Positions 48,679 to 60,900 of a stretch of DNA of 64,000 bases are shown in pieces. Numbering within the stretch: position 1 is the stretch's first letter; each line of letters begins with the position of its first letter. The stretch comes from Psettodes erumei (lineage: Eukaryota > Chordata > Actinopteri > Pleuronectiformes > Psettodidae), in NCBI GenBank assembly GCA_016785225.1, contig JAFBJZ010000612.1, positions 124,001-188,000 on the forward strand, read 5' to 3'. The notes beneath the pieces were generated by a model. It saw only the letters and a program-made list of their open reading frames with translations, did no database searches and was not told the DNA's origin. A program made the translations under genes and the position numbers.

Positions 48679-51600
48679 CCACACACTCACCTCTTTCAGT
48701 CACTAATGCATCCCTTAACCTACCGCCCCCACACACACATACACACACAGTCTACTGTTCCCCTGCCCTTACTGTGTGCATGTCCAGCAGAGGCAGGCCT
48801 GAGTCTGTAATTGCTGCCTCTGTGGCGTGGACAGACAGGCGGACTGGGGATTGGAGATGACACGCACCCATTATTAGTGGACCAAGTGCTGTTTTTGCAA
48901 TTACCAAGGGTTTGGCTGAGCACACTGAATCACACTCAGGGATTCTCTATTCAGGAGCCATTACAAATCCAACTGGCTGCACAGCTTCTGTTGGCCGCGG
49001 CCTAAACGCCACAGTGCTGGGCCTCTCTGTGAACCTGAAAATCCCTTCTGATGAGGTTTGGAAAGAATAAGTATGTCAGGTCTTCACTTTTTTCAAATGT
49101 CTGTATCAAGATTCCTATAAACTATTTCTTTTTTCTGAAGAGGCAGCACCAAGGTGGCAGGGAGGATAAACAAAGTGGTAAAAAGGGCTGTCTGACTGTT
49201 GTACGGCTGAGTGTGGACAGCCTGGAGGCAGAGCAAAAAAGGGAGATGAAACTCGACATCTTCACCACCCATCACATCTCTCTGAAGCTGCAACACGGAG
49301 GAGTAGAGAGAGATTTAACAGGCACTACACTGGGACAGCAGGAAGCAGGGTTTCTACCCTGTCTGGAACATGATTAGGTTAAAATCTAGTATACTGGACC
49401 GTGTATGGTCAATTTGCAAAACTGAGGATGCAGTTGAAAACTGGAATAACGCCAATTAGCATTTTCATGATGCAATCGCATCATATTTGAGTTCTGCCTC
49501 ATGTCAGCTGCTTTCAGTTTCTCTCCAACTCTCATTAAAGCTCATTTACATGTTTTTATGTTGCCATACAACAGAACCAGGTTGAAGTGGTGAATGAAAC
49601 ATGCCCAGTGAAGACTACGTGTTAAACCACAGTCGCTTCCAAGTGGCTCTGCACTGCTAAAGCCACGATTAATTGGCTAATTAGCTGCACTGTGATTTCA
49701 GCTAAATTATCACTCAGAGAGAAAGTAAGATGTGATAGAGCAGCTTTCTTATTGCATCTGTCATGCAACACACAGCTGGGTGTGTAAGAGTGGACGCAGG
49801 GAGAGGTGTGTTCCGCTCTCGCGAGACAATACTGCTGACTCCTTTCTACCGAAAGTACCTAAGGTTTATCACCCTACGTTAATAAAAAAGTAACATTATA
49901 TTAGTTTCCAAAAATAACAATAAATAATTCAAATATTGTGACCCCTACACTTACACCTCATTCAGACAATCTGTCAAATAATCCAATCCTAAACTCATAC
50001 TGTTTACAGAATACTATAGTATGTACATATCTAGTACAGCTCTAACTACTTTATCTTTTCTTTAGTGCAATGGCATTGTCTTCTGCATGCATAAAGTGTT
50101 GACATAACTCACATTTGCTTTCAAGCCACACAACAGTCCACTATGGAGGACAAGCCTATCAGTATGAAAGAAGTTTACTGTCCAGCTGTGTATTCTCAGG
50201 TGGAGGAGTTCCCAGGAAGTCTAGACATACATATTAGTTCTGCCCAGCAGCTCAGTAAGAGAGGGGGGCTCACTCGGAGCCAGCCAGCCGCTCAGGCATG
50301 AGGAGGGTTTGAACTTAGCCGAGTCTATACGGCCCGGTGCTCGGGCTGAGGCTGTGGCTGTTGTGCCGGCAGCCAGCAGCCGCTGCATACCTGCGATCTC
50401 CCTGATGATAATGCAACATGGCAGCCCCGAGGGCAGAGCCCATACAACTTTCTCAGCCCTCTCCGAGTAATTGGTGACCCCTGAACCTGCCCTTCATATG
50501 AAGGGAGGGAGGGAGGGAAGTGGAGACAAGGGGAGGGGGGGCTAGGACAAGGGATAGTCAACAGAGACACTGGAAAAGGGGGGACAAGGTCATAAAGAGG
50601 AAAGGAAGACAGAAGGCAAGAGAAAAATCAAGTAGACGTGAGCTGGGAGGAAAAGGTTAATCTCTTTTACTGTGGATAGTTTGAAAGTTCAACAGAGACA
50701 GAAAAAGTCTGCAGCCCAGTTGTGTCCATCACACATTGAGGGCAAATGGGGAGACCCTTCACCTCCAGTCAGTCCTCTGACTGCACTATTAGCTCAATCT
50801 GAAAATATAAACTGATACAGAAATCACATTAGTATTTGCTCAGTCGTTTATCAGTAACCCTGAAAGATCCATTTATTATCTTAAATTAATAAGACAAAGA
50901 AGCATGATGAAGCTAACCCTGTCCACTACAGCTTACATATGTACACAACTGTTGGGGTTATATGGTGGTGGTTGGAGTGGAAGATTTTCCAGGAAAATGC
51001 AAGAGTGACACCAGAGACCAGAGTTTGAGTTGTGCATCTAAAACGTTACCTAAACAAGCACTTTGAGATGCTGAATGCTGCCTTCGGGTCATACTGGAGT
51101 TAACATAATAACCAGTTTCTTGTAAAGTGCACATCAATATCCAATTCCTGATTTTGAGCTCCAATATATCCAACTTGGCACTTACTAATACAGACATATG
51201 TGGAAAAAGTAAGCGAGCACAGCTCACATCAGCAAAAGCAAAAGATATTTAACCTTTAATGAATGCAATGCATCGTCAATGCACAGATGATGTGAGTTGT
51301 AAACATCAGATTCTTTCCCATCTCATATGAAGATATGAACAGAACCACAAGTGGAAACTGTTTGGAAAATGAATGAGAGATGTTGAATTGACACGTGACT
51401 TTGCAGATATGTTCCTTAGTGCTGCTTGACATGGCTCAAAAAGAAAAAAACCCAACCTTGAAGTTTGACACTATTATTTTGATTTTTTTTCCCCAAGCTT
51501 AATTAAAACATTATATTTCATATTTGATATCTGCAGACAGATGACTAGCTGACATTAGCTGACCCTCAACATGGCAGAGGCGCTCACTGCTGTGGGGCAA

Positions 51601-51886
51601 ACGCTGTTCAGTCAAGTCCCATGGCTTCAAATCTTGTAAGCGGAGATAGTGTCGCATCAACAAACACAAACCCAGAGCTCAGATTACTCTGCAGCATATC
51701 AGTCTCTCCTGGTAGGCGTGAACATCCGATTGTCATGAGGTTGCCACAACAGATCACCTCGTTTCACTATTGCCCAGTAAATTGCAGCAGGTGTGCACGT
51801 GTACTTTATTTTCAGTTGGGTTTTTTGGTTGTTTTTTTTTTACAAAGAGGGAATTAACTCAATTTTCATGTTACACATTGTGCCAC

Positions 51887-51904
51887 AAAAAAAAAAAAAA
51901 AAAA
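51887..51904. repeat. Poly(A) run
   Basis: Eighteen adenines, with no recognised retroposed body upstream. Confidence 0.9.
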
Positions 51905-52535
51905 GAATTGAGTGATTCGATTGGAACTGCTGCCTGACTCTGTTTATTCCAAACACCACTGCTCACCTGCAGCGTGGACAGTCAGTAGCAATTACGGTAT
52001 GGGTAAGAATAACTTTAATAAGATCAACTCAAACCATACCATGTCCCATGGGACTATAACATCATATACAGGCTTCAAAGTATGAACTTCATTGACTTGC
52101 TCTTTACAGCTACAGTTGACACCATTGTATTTGACTGAAGTTCTTGTCCTGATCAATTCTTTCACCCAAGGTGCTCCGTGCTCCCCATCTCTGTCTGTTC
52201 CACCGCATCCACGGCTCTGGCCCTGTCTGTGTGGGTTTTTCTATGCAGTATGAATCCATTTGTCTCCACTGACGGAAAATAATTGCAAAGCAAACAAATC
52301 ATCTCTGCCACATTGAGCAGGCCTCTGCTCCTGGGGCACAGCAGCTAGATAGCTACAGGAATGAAAGACAGACCGACAAAGAGAAGGAAAAAGAGAGAGA
52401 GAGAAGAGAATGACAGAGGAAGTTTAGAGCAAAGTGGTTTGGCATTTGCATTATATATGCAGAGTGTTAAAAAGTGTTACGTTAGAGAAACTGATGCAGT
52501 CAGATTGAAAGTGAATACATGGTACATTGGGGAGG

Positions 52536-52537
<2 letters not shown>

Positions 52538-52570
<33 letters not shown>
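52538..52570. repeat. (GA)n microsatellite
   Basis: About sixteen GA units: a polypurine tract. Confidence 0.95.
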
Positions 52571-53509
52571 CAGTGGAAGTGTGCCAGATGGAAACTCACT
52601 CCAGGAACATAAGGAGGAGACATCTGGGAACACAGAGCCTTGGAAAGAAGATAATTATAGCATGATTCAAAACTGGCCTTTTCTAAAAGAAAATGTACGA
52701 ATGCGTCGTAACTGCTCATGTTGTTCTCACTCAAATATTAGCCGGAGATAGGGTTCAGCGACGAGGCAAAAGGAACGCCCAAGAAATAAAGACGATTCAA
52801 AAGTTTTACAAGAACGTATATATCCAGAGCATGCTGTTGAGAAACAGGTGATATGTGGTTGCTTCCAGGATGAAGACCAGGTTCCTTTCACCTTCAACAG
52901 TGATTGAAGAATAATAAAACTATTCATTTCCATTTTGCCTGGTGATGCGTTATAGTTTGTATTGTTAACAAGCTTCATATATGTATCATGGCCAATGAGA
53001 ACTCTTGATTCTGATAGTATGGAAGGTTTGGATCAGCTTTTAGTAAACATGAAGTATGATGTTCATACATGATGTACATAATACACCAATAATAAACTTT
53101 ATGTAACGTGAGCCTAAGCTTAAGATCTCACCGTAAGAGTTATCTTTGTAACCAACAACAACCAAAAAATAACTTCTTAGTGAGAACCCTGCTAATTTAT
53201 TCTCAGATGTGTGATATTTGCCTGAATCGGGTTGGAGGAAAAAGAGAGCAGTTACAATAATATTAGCTGAGGTGAAGTTGGTCTTCTGAGGCTGAGGGAT
53301 GGCTGGGGAGGAAAGGACAGAGGACCACAGTGGAAATACAAACATGAGCAGAGAATAAAGACATGTGGAGAAGTCCCAGGAAATGTGAAGGAGTGATGAA
53401 AGACAGTAATTAATTCCACGCCCTCAGTTTCGATCATGGAAAGTTCAACTCTGGGTACTACTCCTCACAGAACAGTCAGGTTGCAGAGGGAACCAGCAGG
53501 AATGACTAC

Positions 53510-54420
53510 AGGTTAGTACCTGGACATTACTCAGTCAAATAATGGCCAAAGTCCTTTCAGGCAAGCCGCGCCCCTCGGCGGCCACCTTGGCAACGCCCCT
53601 GGACAGTTATTTTGGGCTAACGAGACCAGGCCCCTATCTAAATGAATGGGGAGAAAGCCACAGCTGCACTTTCCATGGTCACCGCGACATAAACACTGCA
53701 CGTACAGAATCACCAGTCACATCTGATGTAAAACACTCAAACCGTTTGCCTAAAATAAGGTTAAAAAAAGACTTTCTATTACACTGTTGCATCAGTGCAA
53801 CAACGTGATTGGTTTGATATGTTCCCTGTTTGGCAGTTATAAAAGAGGTGATTGGCTTCTTTGCGGGGGAGGGGCTGGATATGCCTGCACACTTTTCAAT
53901 TCAGGATTCTTGAAGTGATTTTTCTTCTCTCGTATGACGTCTCTTCTCGCCGCTGCTAGCATTTACAGCCCCTAGAGTCTTGTTTGAAAGTTTTAACTGT
54001 TTCACTGTATCAATCGTATCTACGATTAAATAAACAATAACTTAGCTTGTATAAGTTAGTACGCGTGAAAAATGTACTGCTCGAAATCTGCCAATCTGCT
54101 GCATCAGAAAGCGACATCCAAAATCTCTCCCCTGTTTACAAATCGACTACTGCCTACACAGATGAGACACTAAATCCTTCAGTCACTAGTGAGCAGCAAA
54201 CTGAAATGTCATACTCATGGTGTACTGCATTGCAGAAAGTAGCACACATACATGAAACAGTACTTTTTTCATTCCAGTGTGGGATTTTTGAAGGCCATAT
54301 ACTGTATAACACTCAGAATATCAAACGACAGACTGTAAACGTAGCACACTTTATAGTACATAAGGAGTTATTGGGGCCTATGAGTGAGATTTGATCAGAC
54401 TGACATTTGCTTGGCACCGT
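53510..54420 (+). mobile_element. Possible unclassified transposable-element insertion with TATA box
   Basis: The segment starting CCAAAGTCCTTTCAGGCAAG and containing AATGAATGGGGAGAAAG reads like a dispersed fish repeat. It carries TATAAAAG at 53838-53845, preceded by ATTGG at 53808-53812. A 115-codon open frame (54047-54394, no ATG at its head) follows; it has no recognised domain. Limits and class are uncertain. Confidence 0.3.
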
Positions 54421-54659
54421 CAGCAAAAACCCAGCGTCATTGCGTTGATTCTAATGTTGCACAGACAAAAATGAAGAAATGTGTCCAATGTAATGTCCAA
54501 AACTGTTCAAACTTTGGCAGAGACTTGTATATCCACGTGGGATCCAATTTAACGCAGTAATTAGCAAGCGAGTTACATCTTCTTACCAACAACATGTGTT
54601 GGAGCTAAACAGTGCGTGTGTTGATAATCGCTGGACTGTGTGTATGCATGTGTACGACC

Positions 54660-55260
54660 TCCACCACCTATGGCAGGGGAGTGCCATGGCTCCATTAAAT
54701 GACGCCTACGCTGTGCTCCGCATTTGACCTCCAGCATGAGAGTTTCATTAACACCGATGACATGTCCAGCAATTATTGCTGTTGGATTATCTGCGCTGGA
54801 TTCAACGTTCTTTCACCTCTACGTGGTTTTATAATGAAGACGTCTCTCCACCTACTGCAGACGTGCATTAAACATCATGATAAAACCTGCTCTGAGCATA
54901 TATGGCCACCCTGCCACGTCAATAAGTACTTTAGCTTCGTTGTTAACAGACTGTCTGTACACCGGGCGGGCTTCCATCTAGTGCAGCTAATTACAGGATA
55001 GATTATGGATGCTGCGGCTTAATACACTTACATACATTAGTTCAAGCACAGGTCGGCGTGCTTTAGCGAAAGACGGCAAATGGACTGCGAGGGGAGTGGA
55101 GGTTGCACGCGATTCGGTCCCCAGCAGATATTATTGATAGACTGCTGCGCTTCCCTGCTCCAGCTGTGACAAATGGAGGATGCAGGTGGTGCAGATGGAT
55201 TACGCCTGGTAGACCTCAATAAAAGAGACACTGCAGCCAGTGCCTGCTGTCACTACTACA
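54660..55260. promoter_or_regulatory. Candidate conserved non-coding element with palindromic homeodomain site
   Basis: A 600-nt unique block. It contains the perfect palindrome CAGCAATTATTGCTG (54767-54781, embedding the HMX-type core AGCAATTA), GGATTATCTGCG, GCTAATTACAGGATAGATTATGG and CAGATATTATTGATAG. The open frame across 54699-55001 has no recognised domain and is probably not coding. Confidence 0.35.
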
Positions 55261-56159
55261 CTATCTGTAATCATGGTTATACCAGCATGGATAAAGTGTA
55301 GGTTGACAGTTTACCTAAGGCCATATGTGCATGGATTCACTCAGGCAGTCTGCAGTCATTAGCTGGTCTGGGTAGGCCTGGAGGATCTCCTGAAAACAAT
55401 GTGACTGTGTGAGCAATCATGACTAAACAAAGGGTTCCGTTCAACCGGGCATATTTTTCCTTTTACCTCTAACTGCCATCTGATCATGAAACCATTTTTA
55501 AAACATTTCTATTGCTTTCTGTGGAGGTCCATAAAATTATATCCATGGTTTGCACAGCATTAAAAAAAAGGCATGGAAAATTTTATCAGTAAAATCTCTT
55601 CTCAGTAATTGTGGCAATTTTACGCTTGATAATGCACAGAACTGGATTGTTTCTTAAAAAAAAGTTGTTTCAGTGAAGCACTTTTGAATGAGGGTTTTTT
55701 TATTTGGGTGAACTCAAATTCTGCATTAAAATCAGTTTGTCACAGTAAGGACCTCATCAGTTTGTGTAATGCAGAGGTTTTGACTCTCAATACTTTGATA
55801 ACTTTTGTAAACTTATTTACAGTATTGTTACTCAAGAAACAAGACAACTGTGTGGTCAGGACTGGGTGAAATGTGCGGTAGCGCCACTCTACACACTCAC
55901 AGATGTACATAAAGGTGAAGTATTTAAACTGTGACTTAAATTGACTGGCTATAGCAGAGGCTTATGTAAGCAAAGCCATGTAAAAAAAAAAAAAAAAAAA
56001 AAAAAAATTAAAAGGCTCACCCTAGTATACCCCGAAACCGAGAAAACTAAATTAAAAACAGCAGTAGGATTTTTTTAATAAAAGATTTTAAAATGGTGAT
56101 TACTTAAGAACAACATTTCCGGGGCCGCTGCCATCAAACTGAGCTTAACTTATCCTCAA
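55261..56159. other. Non-coding AT-rich segment
   Basis: Nothing coding is seen. A 26-nt A run lies at 55982-56007 with no recognised SINE body. Confidence 0.5.
55982..56007. repeat. Poly(A) run
   Basis: Twenty-six adenines. Confidence 0.9.
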
Positions 56160-56780
56160 CACCACCTTACCGATAGCACGTGCGACGACTAACGTTAATA
56201 ACGTTAACGATGACAGCGTCCCGTTGGGCTGTGGAAGTTGCGCCTCCATTTGAACTGCGCCATATCCGTGCGTGATGCGATCAGCTGCTGACACCACCCG
56301 TGGGCTGTTTTACACACAGGGTGAAAGGTGAATACACTAACTGGTCTGACAGACACGTGAAAGTCCCTGCTTTAAAAAAAAACCCACAGGCCCACCATAC
56401 GTCGACGGACTTCCACAACTTATTTATTCGCTCATTCATTTGCGTGAGAGAACAGCCTACCTTAGCATCTGACAAGACGATGGACAGACATGTTTGTTGT
56501 GGACCTTCGTGTCAGAGGGGAAACCTCGGGGTTGGTTTGGCTCTTGGCATATCTGCCCGCAAACACAACTGCGCTCGTTCGAAAGGACACCGGAGCCAAT
56601 CACAACTAATCAGACGCACCTGTCACCTTGCGAAAGGCGCAAGGATACAGGACGCGCCCGGGCACTGGCCCTATATAATGAAAATGTGTTCCTCCGCAAG
56701 TGAACTCGGAAAGCGTAAGAAGAAAGACTAAACTCGCAGCGGCAGTTTACGTCTGATGGCCTGCGGGAGCTAAGGTCAAG
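56160..56780 (+). promoter_or_regulatory. Orphan CpG-rich island with CCAAT and TATA boxes
   Basis: CpG density rises sharply here although no gene was found. CCAAT at 56596-56600 is followed 76 nt later by TATATAA at 56672-56678, a classical spacing that predicts a + strand transcription start near 56700. A GTAAGA donor-like word lies at 56715-56720. A transcript would run convergent with cpz, so it could be a non-coding RNA. The 143-codon open frame at 56300-56731 lies mostly upstream of the predicted start and has no recognised domain. Confidence 0.4.
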
Positions 56781-56987
56781 CTTTTACATGCGATTCTGCT
56801 TAAAGTGTAAAATCAACGAGTTGAATTTTAGCCATACACATTTCTCTCTGTTTGTTTGTTATTTAAAAAAAAGTCTCAACAAATTCATGAATGAATCAAG
56901 CACATTAATACCCATTCCTAACTCCTACTAAGTAGACTACTCATTGTTGACTTCGACACTGTCGGCATAAAATGTCATTATGTTGTC

Positions 56988-57006
56988 TCTGGCGCCCTCT
57001 GGTGAT
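56988..57006 (-). promoter_or_regulatory. CTCF-like motif, reverse orientation
   Basis: On the - strand the sequence reads TCACCAGAGGGCGCCAG, a near-consensus CTCF core. It lies just beyond the cpz 3' end and faces the forward-oriented motifs at 8.17 and 19.8 kb. Motif evidence only. Confidence 0.45.
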
Positions 57007-57111
57007 AAATGGCTACAATCGCCTCCGGCCAATTTTAAACTCCAATGGCATACTACTAAATCATTTTTAAATTTGAAAAAATGGAAGAAAATATGCCAGA
57101 AATATTCGATA

Positions 57112-57763
57112 TTTATTCTTCGTGCTTGTGAAAAACAAACAAAGCAAGTATTTATACTGTTCTCAATTAGCACAGTATTACCACCACCCCAAGCATAAAT
57201 ATACTGCTCAGTAGCAGATGCTGTTAGTGGTCCAGAACATTTTCACTGAATCACTTGGGCCTTGTATGATGCACAAAATATGCCTAAAACATAGAGAGAA
57301 CTTAAAATAGAAAAAGATGAATTTCAAATTTTTACCCTACTCATTTTATAAAGCTGCCATCCCATGTTAAATTGTCATCAATGATCAAAATATTCAAATA
57401 AGTGCATAACATTATATTTGTGATCTTCTTTGAATGGTGGACCATCAAGCATTATTCATTTAATTCCCAGTGGTTCAGTTTTTGCTTTAAACAATTCCTT
57501 TACAGCTGCAAAACAATGTTGTCCAAAACTCCTTTTGCATGTGTCTACTGTAGGCCACAATTAAATTTGTTGCCGGGTAGAAAAAAGCCTATTCACATCC
57601 TTCCAGGAGGCACTGAAATCTATTTAGGTACTGCTGATTTCAGTGTCACAGCTCCTGCTGCATAGTCGCCTCTGAGAGCACCAATGGAACTGGCCGGGGG
57701 ATTGTCCATCACCAGTCTTCCTCTGCAGTGGTATGCTGGGGATTTTACTGTCCCAAAATGTGC
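57112..57763 (-). other. cpz: cpz 3' UTR, candidate poly(A) signals
   Basis: On the - strand, ATTAAA lies at 57464-57459 (about 300 nt after the stop) and AATAAA at 57117-57112 (about 650 nt after). The canonical AATAAA is the likelier end. Confidence 0.4.
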
Positions 57764-57967
57764 CTAGACATTTCGCAGCAGCCAGTGTGGAGGCGAGATG
57801 CCAGACTGGGAGAAGTAGTTCCACCACCAGGGCTTCTCCTGCCGCTCTATCCCTCCTTCGCTTACGTCTGGCTCGCTGTAGCGCTCAAACTGGTTGTAGG
57901 GGTCAAATCGATCCCATGTGTCTACTGAAGGGAAGAGGTGGTCATCAATATCGGGCTCCACGGGGAC
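57764..57967 (-). CDS. cpz: cpz last coding exon
   Basis: Encodes 67 residues from VPVEPDIDDHLFPSVD to the CPZ-type tail EKPWWWNYF ... HWLLRNV, and the TAG stop (57764-57766 on the + strand). Confidence 0.95.
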   Translation of the reverse strand, partial: VPVEPDIDDHLFPSVDTWDRFDPYNQFERYSEPDVSEGGIERQEKPWWWNYFSQSGISPPHWLLRNV

Positions 57968-60900
57968 CTGAATGCAGGATGGGTGCATGGGGTGAGGATG
58001 GAGAGCAGATGTGGTGAAATAACGACCATGCGCATTTGAATACCATCCACTGAATATGAATATGATGAAAGGGATTCAAACCTTTTCCAAGACAAAGTCA
58101 ACACGTCCAGCCTTGCTCATGCTGTGAGGCAGATGAATCCTCTTACTGACCCTGGAATAACCCTTGGCTGTGACTGTGAGGATGTGAGTACCAGGGTTCA
58201 GCAGGCGCCAGTAGTCCCCATCTTCAGCTGGAGGGAAGGGTAGAAGCAGAGCAAGATGACAAAAGGAAACACACCAGGCAGGCAGTAATTCAAATCAAAT
58301 AGACAGGGTAGTAATGGAAGAACATGGCAAACGGTGAAAATAAAATGAAATGTATAATTCCAGATAAATTTTACAACTTATGTATATATAACTATACTAA
58401 AAGTGTCTTAAAGTTACAGAAAACAGCAATAAAACCCATAGTATCCCATATTTACCTGAAGTGACATCTTTCCTAATCCCCCTGACAGAGATAGTGGCAC
58501 CTTTTATCCCATTGCCGTCAACATCCTTAACGACTCCCTTTATCCCTCGATGGACCTGTTCAGAGACAGGGAGCTCAGTGGACAGCCATACAGTGTATAC
58601 AGTAGTGAGTACACACAATGCTATGGCTACAATTGCAACACTTGGTACCTACTTATTATTATTATCATTTTTGTCCTTTCTATTCTTGGAAACTGGATAA
58701 TTTAAGTTGACAAGTAACTATTAATTCAAACTTTCATCATCTATTATTCATGCCCCTGCTAGCATTGTTTCTGACAGGCACTTACAGACTCAAGAAAACT
58801 TAGCAGAGCTTCCTTATTCCTCTTCCATTCTGGGTAAAGCTCGGCCTCTGAGGGGAATTTGTCACAGCCAAGCTCCACAGTAATCTCCAGACAATTAGTG
58901 TGCAAGTAGTTGAAGTCGGACATGCCTGTGTGACACGTACATAATGAGTCCCTAACATGCAATAGGCAGGGCAAGAAAAAGAATGTAAAAAGAATAAATG
59001 TATCACCCGGAAGTTTAAAAAGTACTGTAACTCACCACCAGCAAAACTGTACCACAATGCACCATTGATGATGCCCCTTGTTCGGTAAAAGGAGGCTCCA
59101 CACCTATCTGTGTCATTATTTGACATGGTGGCATGGGCATCAGCGTAGGTACGAGCCAGATGCTTGAGGACCTGAGCATGGGGACATCATTAAGCTTGGC
59201 AGATGGTTAGACTACAAACATTACAGTCCAGCTGCCCTGTCAAACCAAACTCTTACAGCAATATGTCTATCCCTCAGCTCACAACTCTATATACTCCCTC
59301 GCTACCTGCTCGTCTGGAGTAGGTGAGAACATCCTCTCCTCGTGAGGGTGTCGAGAGAAGTCGAAGGGATAGGAGACCACCAGCTCCCCTCCGTGGAGGC
59401 TGGCAGACTGAACAAAGGGTAGTGACCTGATCCACTTCATCACTGCATAGGTCTCGGGTGCCACCTGTAGCCCAAAGGCAGAATTGGATTGTTTTGGGAT
59501 CCAGGCTGAAATCTCAAATGCAGATATTTCTAAATCATTTTTAATCACTAAAAACGAATGCCCTCTTACCTTTCCAAACCAATAGGCATCAGGGATTGGA
59601 ATGTGGTCAATGCGGTAGTGACTACTGCGCCGATTTCGGTAGAAGATAGAGGTGAGGTCCGGAAAATTGCGGTTCAGGTCGATGTTCTGAGCATTGGCTC
59701 GACCAGTGGTCCAAACATTCAACAAGTGACCCTGAAACAATTGGGTTCAAACAACTAGCAGCATTAGCAAGTGTCAGAAGTTGACAATAATTATGATGAT
59801 GATGATGATGATTAGACATTAGTCCAAGCAGTGATTATGTGAAGAAAATAATGAGTCTATCATATGAATATTAGTCAGAAATACAAGAAGGAACATGTTA
59901 GACTATCTTTGTTAATTCTATTGTTAACATGTAGACAAGACCATATATCCGTTAGGAGAAAAAAGTCATAAGTGGAGTGATAAGAGGAACCCAGGTGAGC
60001 AGATTTATCCATCCAAACAATCAAAAGGGATTTTTGGATCATCCAAGCTGTTAAATATTATAAACATATATGAGTATGTTGCCATACTCTTTTGTACATT
60101 AAGAATGTAATACAATACATGCAATGCGCAGTATATGAAGGCATTCAAATTAGCTTGGCCATAATAAACAATCCATAATAAATTCTAAATTTGATCATAT
60201 TAACAAAAAAGTACAATACAATTGTGAATTACTCATGCAGGTGCAAACAGACAGTGTGTCTGCATTAAACCCAAGCAACATGAACTGTCCACCGTCTTTC
60301 AACTGGAGCTGTGTACATTATTCTTCCATTAACATATTAGGCTGCTGCTTAGATTGCACATTGCATACATGGACGATGATGACCTTCATTGTGGGCCTCA
60401 CAATGTGACCTGCTCATCCCCATAGTTTTAACTGTCCTGCTACACATTCAAGCAAACACATAATCAGTCTCTGGCATACATGCACACAATCTGCCTCAAT
60501 TGTTTGGACAACTGCACAGAAAAATATAGAGCAGGATAGACAGAGTGAAGAGAGAAGGGAAGATTAGTGCTGCATTTTCTTGCTTGTTAAATAGAAATTG
60601 AATTCTACAGTTTTCCCACTGCTAGCTTTGGGATAGAAGCCTATTTTCAGTGATTTTGACAGACTCTGGTAGACTCAAATTAGAAATGTTTACCTCAATT
60701 ACATTCTTTTCATTTTATTTCTGCTTAAGTTGAGATTGCTGACCGGTTGATGACTTTGTCTGGCAGTGGGAATCTGCTCTACACACGTGAGGCTTTGCAG
60801 ACAGACAGACAGAATAGCACACAGTTAGGAGGTAGAGGACTTGAGTACTCTAACTTACTTGCAACCAATTTGGGAACTGAAGTAGGACTGAGACACAGCA

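Larger units (their letters stand above)
38146..53509. other. Gene desert, distal part
   Basis: About 15 kb with no supported exon. All open frames are short and none shows a family I recognise. It contains simple repeats (listed), a GCTAAGCTAA-rich patch at 41445-41560, a repeat fragment at 44440-44600, and polypurine runs near 50505-50600. CNE texture is weaker here than in the 20-38 kb part. Confidence 0.5.

Noticed and set aside
15757..56160. A missed protein-coding gene inside the desert
   Set aside because: I looked through the translated frames for recognisable domains and found none outside repeat-derived sequence. Small exons could still be missed without RNA evidence.
56300..56731. 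A 143-codon open frame across the orphan CpG island
   Set aside because: It runs through the predicted CCAAT and TATA boxes, so most of it would not be transcribed from that promoter, and it has no recognised domain.
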